DNA of 64,000 nucleotides from the NCBI GenBank assembly GCA_032717465.1, contig CM064681.1, positions 17,011,916 through 17,075,915 on the forward strand, given 5' to 3'. The translations under genes and the position numbers were made by a program. The notes beneath the pieces were generated by a model. That model saw only the letters and a list, made by a program, of their open reading frames with translations. It was not told where the DNA came from and ran no database searches. Of this stretch, positions 22,930 through 35,519 are shown in pieces; positions within the stretch are counted from its first letter, which is position 1; every line of letters begins with the position of its first letter. Source of the DNA: Coenobita brevimanus (lineage: Eukaryota > Arthropoda > Malacostraca > Decapoda > Coenobitidae).

Positions 22930-23507
22930 GTGGTGTGATTCCTCCCTTGGAGAGGGCCTCTAGTTTACCTGGCATCATATCAAGTTTTCATTTCTTTGCA
23001 AGCAAATTTCATAATGTATTTACAACTTCGTAGCTTTTAGAAAATCTACTTACCATAGAAGTAAAGCTGCCCCAAAATATACTTAATCGAAGAGGGTATG
23101 GCTACCACAGAATGATAAGTTTACTTCACCCTCTTTAGTGAGCACTGTTTCCATCAAAAGAGTTCTCACATCACTACTGCAAAAAAAGAAAAAAAAAGTC
23201 AAACTGTAGTAAAAAGTACAGAGTTGCTCATTATTCTAATTCTTATGTTTATCAATCCTGTACATTGCTTTTACAATACAGTATGTGTTGGTATGTTTCC
23301 AAGGCAGACTGACTGAAAATATGCAACAGGAAATTTTTATTCTGTTCCCTCTTCTTTCTAAGACTGGTTAAAATCTGTGCATGTGAAACTCCTATCTTGA
23401 TCAGGCTGCACATTCATCACCAATATAACCATGTTAATTTTTTTACTACTGTTTTAGTGAAAAGATTTCAAAAGGATATTGGACACAAAATGTCCTGTTA
23501 GTATAAC
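22930..23507. other. No gene recognised
   Basis: AT-rich noncoding sequence between the tandem repeat and the LINE. Nothing supportable is seen. Confidence 0.5.
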
Positions 23508-26036
23508 AGGCATCATCCATTACTCCTTTCTCTGATATCTCCATTTTAGGAGATTTCAATGTTCACCACCAGCTTTGGCTCTCCTCTCGTTTCACTGATC
23601 CACCTGGTGAACAAGCCTACATCTTTTCTATCCTTAATGACCTAGAGCAGCTTCTACAGCACCCTACCTGTATCTCTGACCATCTTGGAGAGAGCTCCAA
23701 CATACTTTACTTCTTCCTTACTACTAATCCTGCTTACACTGTTAATCTTTTCTCTCCGTTGGGGTCCATGGACCAAAATCTTATCACGTTAACCTGTCCT
23801 ATTGCTCCAGTATGGCCTGTGGACCCTCCAAAGAAACGTTGTCTATGGCACTTTGGAGCTGCGGATTGGGAGGCCCTCAGGCAGTACTTCTTTGATTTTC
23901 CATGGAATGATTATTGCTTCCATGGCGGGAGCCATCTGAGTGTCCCTTGCACATTACGGAGGTAATTCTCTTGGGATAGAATCATACATTCCTTTCTCAT
24001 AGCTTTTGTCTAATGCAAGAAAGCCTTGATTTAATCACGCTTGTTCTAATGCTGTCCGCAACAAGAAGAGAGCCTATAAAAGGTACCAGAGCCAACCCAC
24101 CTCTGAATCACATCATCTTTACGTTTCTGCCCAGAATCATGCTAAGTCTGTTCTTCGTTCTGCTAAAAATAATTTAATCCATACTAAATGCTCTCAACTC
24201 TCCAACTCGAATTCTTCCTGCTCCTTCTGGCACCTTGCCAAAAACCTTTCTAACAACTTTACCTCATCATCCTTCCCTCCTCTTTTCTGCTCTGATGGTT
24301 CCGTAGCTATTTCTTCTACGGATAAAGTAGATCTCTTCACTCAGACTTTCTCCTCCAATTCCACCTCAGACGATTCTGGTGCTGTTCCTCCATCACTTCC
24401 CCCCTTTGACTTCGTCATAGCTGACATTAAAATTTTTTCAGCTGATGTATTTTCTGCCATCACTGGCCTCAATACGAACAAGGCACATGGGCCTGATGGA
24501 GTCCCTCCCGTTGTTCTCAAGAAGTATGCTTCTGTGCTGACACCCCGCCTAGGCAAACTTTTTCGTCTTTGTCTATCAAACTGTACGTTTCCTTCTTGCC
24601 AGAAGTTTGCTCTCATTCAGCCAGTCCCGAAGAAGGGTGACCATTCCCAACCCCTCTAACTATCGTCCAATTGTTTTAACATCCTATATCTCAAAAGTTT
24701 TCGAGTCAATTCTTAATAGAAAACTTTAAAACATCTTTCCTATCACAACCTTCTTTCTGATCATCAGTATGGGTTGCGTCAGGGATGCTCCACTAGTGAT
24801 CTTCTCACATACCTTTCAGACTCCTGGTCATTCTCCATTCAAGACTTTGGCGAAAGCTTTGCCATTGCACTTGACATCTCAAAGGTTTTCGTTTGAGTCT
24901 GGCATTAATCTTTAATTTCTATCTGTGCCATCATCTATAGCATCCTTTCTGGTCTTTCTATAGCCGCTGTTGTAGACGGCCATCGTTCTTCTCCTAAATC
25001 TATGAAATGTGGTGTTCCTCAGGGCTCTGTCCTATCACCAACTCTCTTCCTTTTATTCATCAATAACCTTCTAAACTGTACATTTAACCCTATCTACTCG
25101 TATGCTGATGACTCAACCCTTCACCTTTCCATTCGGTTCCTGCAACGTCCATCTCAGCAGTTACTTCAGCAAACAAGGGATGAGGCTATGGCACACCTAA
25201 TGTCTGACTTGGCTCGCATCTCCGACTGGGGTAAAAATAATCTTGTTGTTTCTAATGCATCAAAGACTCATTTCTTACTCCTATCAACCTGGCAAAATCT
25301 TCCACAGCTGTACCCACTAATGTTTAATAATATTCAGCTTAATCCTGCATCATCCTTGAACATACTTGGGGTTTCATTCACTCGGGACTTATCTTGGAAA
25401 GATCATATTACCTCTCTTATAAAATCTGCTTCCAAGAGATTAGGTGTGCTAAGCTGACTGCATACCTTCTTTACCCCTGCACAATTGTTTACTCTATACA
25501 CAGGTTTTATCCGCCCCTGCATGGAGTACAACTCGCGTGTGTGGGGAGGTTCCCCACATACAGCTCTTCTCAATAGGGTGGAGTCAAAGGCTTTTTGTCT
25601 CATTAACTCTCCTCTTCTTACTGGCATCCTTCAACCTCTGTCTCTTTGCCGCAGTGTTGCATCTTTTTCTCTTTTCTATCGCTACTTTAATGGTCACTGC
25701 TCCTCTGAACTGTCTGCTTGGATTGCTCCACCTCTACAATGGGCGCATAGCACTTTAACAGCAAACCCTCATCCCTTTTCTCTCCAGCTCTCTAATGCAA
25801 GAGTTAACCGTTACTCCTAGTCCTTCATTTATGCAGCAGGTCAACTCTGGAACTGTTTCCCTCTGCCTGTATTTCCTGCTTCCCTCCAGTTATTCAAATG
25901 CAGTGTGTCCAGGCATCTCAAAATGATCGGATCTTGAATTTGGCTCTCTCTTGTATTCTTTTTTTCTCTTTGAAAGAACAGTTATTGCGGGCTTATAGCC
26001 TTTGGTTCCTTCTTCCTAGCATAAAAAAAAATACTG
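23508..26036 (+). pseudogene. Family X LINE, second copy (endonuclease + RT), broken
   Basis: This Jockey/CR1-like LINE is in its natural order. The C-terminal half of an AP-type endonuclease (SILGDFNVHHQLWLSS near 23545, LGSMDQNLIT near 23760) is followed by RT: KAHGPDGVPPVVLKK (24480-24530), VPKKGDHSQ, GVPQGSVLSPTLF (25008-25046), the catalytic SYADDSTLH (25099-25125), LNILGVSFTRDLSWKDH and YTGFIRPCMEYNSRVWGG. The tail has SNARVNRYS, a premature TAG, and FKCSVSRHLK. An A-rich end lies at 26020-26036. The endonuclease start is missing. Frameshifts near 23960, 24650 and 25457, plus several stops, make it non-functional. It serves as the uninterrupted reference for the nested X copy at 8308-15927. 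Confidence 0.9.
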
Positions 26037-26057
26037 ACGACCTGAAGATGTGCTTGA

Positions 26058-26150
26058 TTAACCTGCGGCTTCCCGTCGACGTGAATTAACGTCCACACGT
26101 TTTGTCACTGCCAATCCCGTTGACGTACTTTAATGCACCTCAATTGCAAA
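26058..26150. promoter_or_regulatory. Direct repeats at the 5' side of the piggyBac element
   Basis: Two imperfect direct repeats, CCCGTCGACGTGAATTAACG (from about 26070) and CCCGTTGACGTACTTTAATG (from about 26118), lie upstream of the transposase region. A TTAA occurs just before the first (26057-26060). They may be terminal or subterminal transposase-binding repeats, but no matching inverted copy was found on the right side. Confidence 0.35.
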
Positions 26151-26314
26151 GTCCATAATTTTCACAATTTTCACAATTCACTCGAGATTTTCGATTTACC
26201 CACCCAGGCAAGCCTCCCGTAACTGCCACCAGACGGGCAGCCTCCCAGACCCCGCGTGACCCGCACATGCCCTTGTCTCGGTCACTCACCTGTTAGCAGT
26301 GACCTAGGTCAGAC

Positions 26315-28385
26315 ATGGCACGTAAAGGTTTCTCTCAGGATAAAATACAATCCGCCCCGGATGCCTTCACTGGAGATAGTGATTCTCCACTGGATGACGA
26401 TGTGGAGGATAGGGATTATGTGCAGCCTGAGGAGGAAACAAGCAGCAGTGTTGAGGAGGTCCCTTCGCCGAGGAAAACGCGGTATGTTACGTACCGTAAG
26501 GTGAGGGAAGGTCAGCCTGGACCCCACACACATGCGCGGATCTCTCTCCAGCCCCTAGAGAGAGATTCAGATGAGGACGAGGACGAGGACGGCGGCATAG
26601 GACGTGATGTAACCTCGTGGTTGGGGAGGGAGAAAATTTCACTGTGAGGATCAGAAGGTGCGGCGAGAAGGCAAATCAGGTATGGTCCTTCTGTATTGTC
26701 TGAGAAGGCGAAAGTGGTGTGGCGGGAGTGAGGGGTGAAAGGGAAAGTGGTGTGAGGGAGGCAGCACGGGCACGTGGTGTACGTGGGCATCGGGGAGACG
26801 AGGTGGAGCCGCTCCCTAGCATGTCTTTCGCCCCACAATATTCCCTCACTTCCTCCCCACAGCCCCATGATGTGGGGAAAGGAAGGAAAGGGAAGGGAAA
26901 GGGGAAAGGAAAAGGGAGAGGGAAGAGAAGTGCGAGTGAGGAAGGGCACTGCTCTCCACCTCCCCAACATCCCCCACAACCCTCCACCACCCTCCCCTCC
27001 CCACCCTGACGAAGGCAACGATGGAGACGTGGCTGGAGACAGTATTGTGTCGTGGAACTGGGAAGATGGGAGTATTTCACTCCCATCATTCACCCTTTCA
27101 CTGAGGAGTGGCGGTCTGGTTGCACAGCTCCAGGTATGCACATGGACTCCATTAGGGTGGATTTCTTCCACCTGTTCTTTGGGGAGGAGTTTGTGGGCCA
27201 CATAGTGGAGCAGACGAACCTATTTGCAAGAAGCCAGCGCTGTGAAAGTGAACGTCTAGGTACAGCAAGTAGGCACTCCCAGCAATATGACTATCCCGTA
27301 ACCCTTGCTGAGATGTTCCTATTTTTTGCCCTGGTTCTCTTGATGGGTGTTGTACGAAAAAATAAAATTCCTGCATACTGGAGCACAGACCCAATGACCA
27401 GCACACCTTTCTTTGGAAAGGTAATGGTTTGTAATCGATTCCAGCAAATTCTCAGCCGCTTCCAATTTTATGATGCAGATGACCCTGCTAATGCCAATAA
27501 CACAGATAAAATGAGGAGAATTAGGCTTGTCTTTGATCACCTACGGGAAATGTTCCACTCGTCATTTTATCCTTATAGAGACCTCGTCATAGACGAGAGT
27601 CTTGTGTTGTGGAGAGCCAATATTTCCTTTTGCCAGTGCATACCTAGCAAGAGACACCGTTTCAGGTTCAAGATCTTTGTTATGTGTGACTGTAAGATTG
27701 GTTAGGTGCAAGACATAGTCTTGCACACGGGTGCACAGACAGACATAACAGACTCTCAGGGGCCATGGTGAAGACAATGATAGAGGAGTACCTTCATCAT
27801 GGTCATGTGTTGTACCTGGACAACTGGTACACTAGCCCTCTTCTCGCTCGGTTCCTCCACCAACATGACACCGGAGTCTATGGTACAGTAAAGAGAAACC
27901 GTCGCCATATGGTCAAGTTAGGGAGGAAATTTGACAAGAATGAGGTGGTTTTCTTCCAGGCAAATAACATCCTTGCCACCCTGTGGAACCACAACAGGGA
28001 AGTTTGCCTCCTGTCAACTGTACACAGCCCCCTGATGCACTGCACAGACTCCGCTGATCACTGCAGCGAGAGGAGGCGCCATGTCTGGAAACCTGAGTCG
28101 GTACTGGACTACAATCTCAACATGAGGCAAGTGGATCAGTCAGACTCCATGATTTCCAGTGGTGACTGTGCCATGACCACAATGAAGTGGTACAAAAAGC
28201 TCTTCCACTTGCTCGACATCACGGTCCTCAACGCACACTACCTCCATGCCATGACAACAGGAATCTCCGAGACCTTTGAGGGGTTTGTGAGGGAGCTGTC
28301 TCGTGAAATTATCGCCAGGTACGCACAGGACAGACTCCCACACCGCACCCACAACCCCTACCCCTCGCAGGATGCCACTACCTGA
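26315..28385 (+). pseudogene. piggyBac-type transposase, broken
   Basis: This is a cut-and-paste DNA transposase of the piggyBac (DDE_Tnp_1_7) family, which targets TTAA. The first frame (26315-26647) is an acidic, disordered N-terminus. GA/CT-rich, frame-broken DNA follows to about 27030. The 27052-27705 frame holds the conserved core: WEYFTPIIHPFTEEWRSG, FFHLFFGEEFVGHIVEQTN, YWSTDPM and the first catalytic Asp in DLVIDESLVLWR. A TAG at 27703-27705 and a frameshift near 27765 break it. The 27765-28385 frame continues with the second Asp in LYLDNWYTSPLL and the third in YNLNMRQVDQSD. All three catalytic Asp are present, but the gene is interrupted. The C-terminal Cys-rich domain typical of active piggyBac proteins is not evident. 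Confidence 0.92.
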
Positions 28386-28569
28386 GCACTATCCCTTCCC
28401 AACCAAACCATCATAAACCTCAGCGCTGCTGCCATGTATGCAAGCACTCAACAGTAAGACTAGCCACTCAGAGAAAAGACACAAGGTACGAGTGTGCAGA
28501 CTGCAATGTTGCATTGTGCCTTCAGCCCTGTTTCCAAGAATATGACAACTACCTACACTACTGATACTG

Positions 28570-29560
28570 TGTGTGATAGCAATAATATGACGCTCACTGT
28601 AGAAGTAAGGCTTGTACATACTGTATGCGATAATATGATGCTCAGTATAATGGTAAGGCAAGTAAGTATGAGACAGGAAATATATAAAGTTGAAATGTGT
28701 GTAATGTTAGTGGTAAAATATTATATAAGTTGAGAAATAGTGTAAGTTGAAACAAGTGATATCATGAGTACACCCACTGTGTAAATATGCGATAATATGA
28801 CGCTCAGTAGAACAGTCGGGTCTGTAAATAAGTGATAGCAATGATATAAAGTGGAAACGGGTGTAATGTTAGTGGGAAAGTAATTTATAAGTTGAAAAAT
28901 AGTGTAAGTTGAAACACGTGATATCACGAGTACACCCACTGTGTAAATCTATGACAATATGACGCCTAGTAGAACAGTCGGGTCTGTAAATATGTGATAG
29001 CAATGATATAAAGTGGAAACGGGTGTAATGTTAGTGGGAAAGTAATCTATAAGTTGAAAAATAGTGTAAGTTGAAACAAATGATATCGCGATTACACTCA
29101 CTGTATGAATATGTGATAATATGATGCTCAATAGAATAGTAAGGTCTCAAAATATGTGATAGCAATTATATAAAGTGGAAACATGTGTAATGTTAGTGGG
29201 GAAGTATTATATAAGTTGAAAAATAGGTTGTAAGTTGAAACAGTCTTAGTGACTTCACCCGCTATGTAATTATGTGCTATTATTACGCTAAATATTATTG
29301 TAAGGCCTGTAACTATCTGAAAACAGTTCTTTAAAGTGGAAAAGGGTATAATGTTACTGGAAAAGTACCGGTATTATGTAGGCTGAAAAAAGAGAATGCG
29401 AGTTGAAACAACAGTCACAGTGAGTTCACTCACTACGCAAATATGCGCTAACATTATGCAAAATATTATCGAAAGGCCTGTAAATATGTAAAAACAGTTC
29501 TCTGAAGTGGAAAAGTGTATAATATTATTGGAGATGTATTATGTAAGTTGAAAAAATGAA
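28570..29560. repeat. Tandem array, about 165-bp period, about six copies
   Basis: The unit contains GTGTAATGTTAGTGG, TATAAGTTGAAAAATAGTG, GTAAGTTGAAAC and GTCTGTAAATATGTGATAGC. Copies start near 28690, 28860, 29020, 29183, 29345 and 29515. The second and third are very alike; the fifth and sixth are much more diverged. A partial unit precedes them. It begins about 190 bases after the piggyBac stop and may belong to that element. Confidence 0.85.
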
Positions 29561-31267
29561 ATGTATGATGAATCAACAATGTTAGCGATTCATTGGTGAA
29601 CAGTTTGGGTGATTCGCTAGGTTCGCCCGATGAAACAATGCTTATTTCACCTCTGTTTTTGTATAAAATCCAATTTACTCTTGTACCACATTTTTGTTTG
29701 TTTGTAATAAATACATATCTACCTACTTTTATTGGTTTCCCAGACTTATAATACCATAGAAAACGTGAGAGCCACAGACCACCTCCACAGAATACGGTAC
29801 CAGGTGTAACGAAGGCATACCTCTTTAGGCCACTTATGGACCCCGGTGAACACTTTCTTTGTGATTGGCCATTGCTTCTCACCAAAAGCAGAGGTTTGAG
29901 ACAAAAAAATTTTTATCCAAAAATGGTCGGGATTGGGGGGAGTCAGTGGTGGAAAAGTGGTCAGGACGGGGAGGGTTAAGGGCCAACAATGTTCATCAAC
30001 ACTGAGTGAAAGGGAGGTCAAGCGATGAAGTGATATCCTGGTGAATCAGAAAAGGTTTGGTTGATCTTCCCTACAAGACGACATACCTGAAAGTTTTTCA
30101 GACTGTGCAGCATCCTAATATAATGCAAATTTGTAGAAGTGCTGCAAGATACTAACCAAGTTAGCGTAATTAGTAATTTAAATCATGCCGAGGGTCATAA
30201 ATAGATGTGATTATATCCTGTAATCACATTCGTGGAAAAATGATCTGATCCACATCCTCCCACATACTGCTAGCTGAGGCAAAGCGGATCTCGACCTTTC
30301 CAGTACCGCACTAGCCATCAGGCAGTAATGGCCATTGGCCAGTCAGTACGGCTTCACATGCTTCCTTACTCATAGCAGTCTCCCAGAAAGACTTTGACCC
30401 AGGATCAACACTGATGTCAACCAAACTAGGCATTACCAGTTACCACTGGGTCCTACACCACCTCTAAAGTGTCAAATGAACAAGTAAGAAAGTTGGCAGC
30501 AGGAGAGAAATCAGAACTACGTAATGATTTTCATTATGTGGACTGACCGACATTCTAGTCATTACATGAACAGTAAACCAGGAAGGTGAATGAACTTCTA
30601 GCTTTGCACGACTCCCCGGCGGTGTATGTCCCTGGGAGTTGTGTCGCCAGTTTTTATTTCAGTTAATCAGTTTCACTGCTCTTCTTCAACAGGGGATATA
30701 AAATTCACTGAACATTTTTCCCTTGGGGGTGTGAAGGCAAAGCTTCCTAAATGAGGGGAGCTCCAACCTTCTTGCTGGTGGGGGTCGTGGCTGTCAATAT
30801 ATCGAGACCCTGGGCTTCATTGACGCTCACGAGCATTTTAGGTATGTAGACATGAATCCACAGAGACTTTTGATTCATACATTTTGTTTGTTAGATTCAT
30901 AAGTCGTCTGTTTGCATTTACACGTAGTTTCCTTACATGAACTCGCATTTTGTTAGCACACACATACTGTTTCTAGCTGTATGGAATATAATTACTTTAA
31001 CACTTACTGATGTCAACCTGTCCTCAAGGTCTCTGTTACATTTATCCATTTAAGTTCATACTCGTATTTCTTGCAGACCTGTTTACATTTAAAGTAATTC
31101 TTAACCTATTCACATTTGTTTATATCTGCTCTATCATTCGGAGTGCAGTGCCATTCATTATCATCACCATTATCATTATCATCATCATCATCATTAGCAG
31201 TAGGAGTTGTAGTAGTAGTAAACCCGAGCTCACGAAAAGAGAGCAGATATCATGTTTTGATCATTGC

Positions 31268-31269
<2 letters not shown>
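29561..31269. other. No gene recognised
   Basis: Minus-strand ORFs at 29466-29885 and 29746-30021 overlap each other in different frames and show no known motif. The rest is AT-rich, with a short (ATC)n stretch near 31157-31195. Confidence 0.5.

Positions 31270-31334
<65 letters not shown>
31270..31334. repeat. (GT)n microsatellite
   Basis: An uninterrupted GT array. Confidence 0.98.
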
Positions 31335-31336
<2 letters not shown>

Positions 31337-32030
31337 AACAAAATAACTCAGACCTTTTCATTCGATTTGAAACAAACTTGGTGGAAGTGTTGAGGGTCAG
31401 TCCTTGTGAAATTCTTTTTGCTTGAGAACAGTAAGTCGAAGATCAACATCACATGACTACGCGAAAGTCTGATGTAGGAATTGGAGCTTATAAACTTTTT
31501 CACAGTTTTCACCAAACTTTGGGAAAGGGTCGAGAGTTACATAAGAAAGAAATAAGTTACATTAGAGAAAATCAGTCAAAGGTCACAGGGCAAGGTTAAA
31601 GTTCATCCCATGTGTACGATTGTTAACAAAATACATTTAACAGTTTTGATTTGATTTTAACCAAACGTGGTGCTTGAATTGAAGGTCAGGTGTAGAGTAC
31701 ACCAGTCGTTTTCGAGACCATTAAGGGACAGATCAAGACCACAGGGCAGTCAGTATAAATATATAATTTTAGACCAAGTCGGAGAATGGCTATATTGCGG
31801 TTTTCGATATTGAAACGAAAACTATAGGAAATTAAGGACCGAAAACAGTTCATTCCTGTAATTCTGATTTATTGACAACTTGACAAGTAAAAATAAAACA
31901 CCAAAAAGGTATTATAAACGAGAGCATCTCATAAGCAATAATTAATTCCGGGAGTACCTAGACTGAGTTCCTGCTTAATTCGTGTCACGGAATTGGTGAC
32001 GATGTCACTCAACAACTTGCAGTAGATACT
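31335..32030. repeat. Diverged interspersed repeat rich in AAGGTCA motifs
   Basis: Phrases of the type CCAAAC(T/G)(T/G)(T/G)GG, GTCAAAGGTCA and CACAGGGCA recur at irregular intervals (about 31370, 31510, 31575, 31660, 31745). The same vocabulary returns at 34920-36130. It is probably an old tandemly organised repeat. No coding potential. Confidence 0.5.
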
Positions 32031-32089
32031 GACGTTGATGTTCGTCTTTCATAATGACTTGATTCTAGTCCTGCATAAGAGCTACTCCA

Positions 32090-34090
32090 AGCTCGACAAG
32101 TCATTTTCAACGGTACTCGAGCCCATTACCTGTCGTGCTGACTGGAAGGAGGAGGAGTTCTCCAAATCGGCAGGGTCTCTGTCTAGGAAGTCCATGTTGA
32201 TGTTGAATCCCTTAAAAATCCGGCTTGAGGCAGGTGTGATGAAACTTGCTACAGTTTTATTGGCGATGACTTCCTTTGCTGCTAGATCAACATGTGCTGT
32301 TGGTTGAAGATTCTCGTTGTGTTCCCCTTGGGAGCGACCACCTTCTTTCGCATAACATCGAGGGGAATTGTCCCATAGGATACAGCAGGTCCAGCTACCT
32401 CTTCATTCAGGTACCACAGGTAATTGGCGAGTTTTTTTTCTAGCGACCGTGTCAATTCTGAAATTAGGACAAGACAGCAGTCCTTTTCAAAACACTAGCT
32501 CTCCAGCTGGAGCAGCAATGGCTGATGGAGCATCGAACCAGGCTTTGATATACAGTCCTCCAGTGAATGTCACATTATCATCTCAGGCCAGTGAGCTCAG
32601 CAGCAGCCATCTGAAACTGATCTAAGAACATATGCATCTTGATTCTGTGGATCATGTGGGCCAACCACCTTCCATTATGAGGAGCACCTGGCCGAAGGAA
32701 GTTGAAAGATGCCCTTGAAGGACGCACACCAAAGAGAACGGAGACTAACTCAAGAAATTCACAGTATTCATCTCTAGGCTGAGCAATTTTGAGATCCTTG
32801 ATGCAAAATGACATAAATTGTTCTTAGCAACTGGAAAACACACTGGCCACCTCAGAATCCTGATCACCGGGCATCAGTGGCTCAAACGTCTCATGATCGA
32901 TGGTTTTCCAACATGATTGGAAACATTTGGATACGGCTATATCAATACCGGAAGATGGGCTGAAGTGCATTGTGACAATTGGTACAGTAACCAAATCCAG
33001 GATGTGATGACGGCATGCAATATGAAGTAGTTGGCGTCCCAGCCTTCGCTGCAAAAGACTGCATGCACCAAATGCTGATCCATTGTTACTAGATGTCGTA
33101 TCAACGATCATGCCAACCACCTTCTCTGATAACTCCCAGTCCTTGAGACTGCATCACAGCATTAACCATTGCTAAACCAATCCCACGTAGAAATTTTTGG
33201 AACACCGAGAAACTCTGGAGTTCCTCTTGTGCCGGTGACAGTGCAGGAACACGGTCAACTTTCTCCTTTCCATCATCTGGAAGGATTTGCCCATCCAAGT
33301 GGACGATTAGACTCCTGTCACTGGCAAAAGATTCATGGATTTTCTCCACGATCGCCTTCTCTCGGGTTCGCCTACTTCTCCTGATCAACGACCGATTGAA
33401 TGCCAAGTCTGAGCATTCATGACCCAAAGCAGAAAGTGTCGCAGATAGCGCATGAGCTGCTGACCGGCCACTGAATTCAGCATGGTCAAATGCCGCAGCC
33501 AGCTCCAGTGTAACAATGATACTTGCAGGGAACAACCTCCTTGCAGTGGAAGGAGTGCCACCACTCTCGTCATCATTGGCTTCATCACTACTGTTGTCAC
33601 TGCTGTTAAATGAGTATGTCAACTCGACAGTTTGCTCTCTCACTGTTCATTCCTTATTTTCTTGCTGCACTCTCTTTGTCATCGACTGGGACTATGAAGC
33701 CCCGTCTCCTCGGCTTCCATTGCATGCTGAGGAATTTATGGTCCTCTGGAACTTTTATAAGTTGAAGAACCTCGACGTGGGCAATACAAATAAATCATTG
33801 AGACTCGCTTGAAACTCTTCCCCTTCCGTCATCTGTGGTGTAGATCATCGAATATTTCCCTTAAGGACAGACTGATACTGCTTCATCTTTTCCACCTTAG
33901 AAATGGCATTCCGGTCTTCTGCAGCTGGGAGTTGCGCCTTCTCCCAGATGCACATTTTTTTCTCAAACATCTTGAGTTGCTGCACTTTTTACTTCAACTG
34001 CATGCATGTAGCTTGAAATACCGCCTCAGGACTTCTGACCAAGATGGGCGACGATTTTCGGGTATTGCACCAGCTGGAAAGCCAATCAAC
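32090..34090 (-). pseudogene. Multi-copy orphan transposase-like protein, broken
   Basis: Minus-strand pieces, in order, resemble a family of large uncharacterised proteins abundant in aquatic invertebrate and arthropod genomes. EVLRRYFKLH lies near 34030. A 180-codon frame at 33101-33643 carries FSGRSAAHALSATL and FNRSLIRRSRR. Then come GMIVDTTSSNNGSAFGAC and LLHIACRHHILDLV (32824-33120), an open segment FGVRPSRASFNFLRPGAPHN with GRWLAHMIHRIKMHMF (32578-32814), and a degraded tail with YIKAWFDAPSAI and LANYLWYLNEEVAG. The ACRHH segment recalls hAT-type transposases, but I cannot assign a superfamily. Many frame changes show decay. Family recognition comes from memory of the motif pattern. 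Confidence 0.6.
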
Positions 34091-34791
34091 TACACATGAT
34101 CCAGTTTTGGAGTCTCACATGCCATTACAGGAATAGGTAAGTCCACGAACGAAAACCTAGTAAGAGACAGAACACGATGGGTAGTTACAGTGTTTAGGGC
34201 CTATGACTTAGCACTACTCAGTATTTCACCATAACAATAGCTTGACAAGTTAAGAGTCTTACCTTGTTTAGCCGAGGTTTGTTAGAGATGGTGTTTTGAT
34301 ATGCTCAGTTTGAGATGGTGTTATCAATAACGAAAACATCCAGTAACTGGTGAACGGCGTGATCATTTATATACGCTGTGGGTGTGGCTGTCTAGGTCAA
34401 GCCAAAATATGATAGAATGTTCTAGATCAAGAACGTGCATCCATGGGCTGGTTCATGAAATGCCAGTAGGTTAGGTTGTGGTATTTAACGAAACTCAATA
34501 AATATATTAAAACTAACTACTTTAGAATTTTATATCTGATTAAACTGAATGTTATTAAACCTAACATTCAGTAAAATTTTATGAATAAGATGAATTGAAA
34601 AAAGTCAGAACGTAACACTACTCTCAGCTAGGTCTCAGCCGGTTGATACGGGGTAATGCAGGATCATGTGACAGGTGGAAATGTTAATGAAGATGAATGA
34701 AATTTTGTAAAAGCCAGTATTTAAGTGAGGGCATATAAAGTAATGTAAAGCATCTTCGAAATATTCATAAAGAATTTTGACGACCAAGTTA

Positions 34792-34898
<107 letters not shown>

Positions 34899-34968
34899 TA
34901 TTTGAAGCAGTGGATCAAATATGAAAGTCACAAGGCAATGACAACTTAAACATGCATCATCTAATTTA

Positions 34969-35225
34969 AACCAAACTCTATGGAAGGGCTATGGTTTTTA
35001 GACCGAACTCTATTGAAGGGGTATGGTCTTTAGACCAAACTCTGTGGAAGAGCCATGGTTGTTAGACCAAACTCTATGGAGGGGCTATGGTTTTTAGACC
35101 AAACTCTGTGGAAGGGCTATGGTTGTTAGACCAAACTCTTTGGAAAGGCTGTGGTTTTTAGACCAAACTCTATAGAAGGGCTATGGGTTTTAGACCAAGC
35201 TCAGTAGAAGGGCTATGGTTAAGGC
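34969..35225. repeat. Minisatellite, about 36-38 bp period, about seven copies
   Basis: The unit reads roughly TAGACCAAACTCTATGGAAG then GGCTATGGTTTT. Seven copies follow head to tail with 1-6 differences each. Confidence 0.92.
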
Positions 35226-35515
35226 AAATATCAATGGATTAGATTTTGAGAACAATTAGGCAAAGATCAAAGTCAAAGGATGTAAATACCAAAGTCACTA
35301 TGCAGTGTGAACTTAGTGTTGATCTAATATGGAGTAAATAAGGTAGTAGAAGGAATAAGGATTAGTCAAGAACGAAACGATTCCATTTTGAGATCAGTTT
35401 GTCAAACATCTAGGTCACTGAAAAAGGCCAGAGTTCGACCATGGGTGTGTGTGTGAAGGAAAACCCTAAAATAGTTTTGATGGGATGTTTTTATAAAGGA
35501 TACCAAATAGTAGAA
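35226..35515. other. Repeat-derived noncoding sequence
   Basis: Contains TTTTGAGAACAATTAGGCAAAG and AAAGTCAAAGG phrases that return at 35980-36020, so it belongs to the same old repeat vocabulary as 31335-32030. No gene seen. Confidence 0.45.
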
Positions 35516-35519
35516 TTAG

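Noticed and set aside
26512..27201. Minus-strand ORF of 229 codons and other ORFs over the piggyBac 5' half
   Set aside because: They come from GA/CT-rich DNA antisense to or out of frame with the transposase; Pro/Ser/Phe low complexity only.
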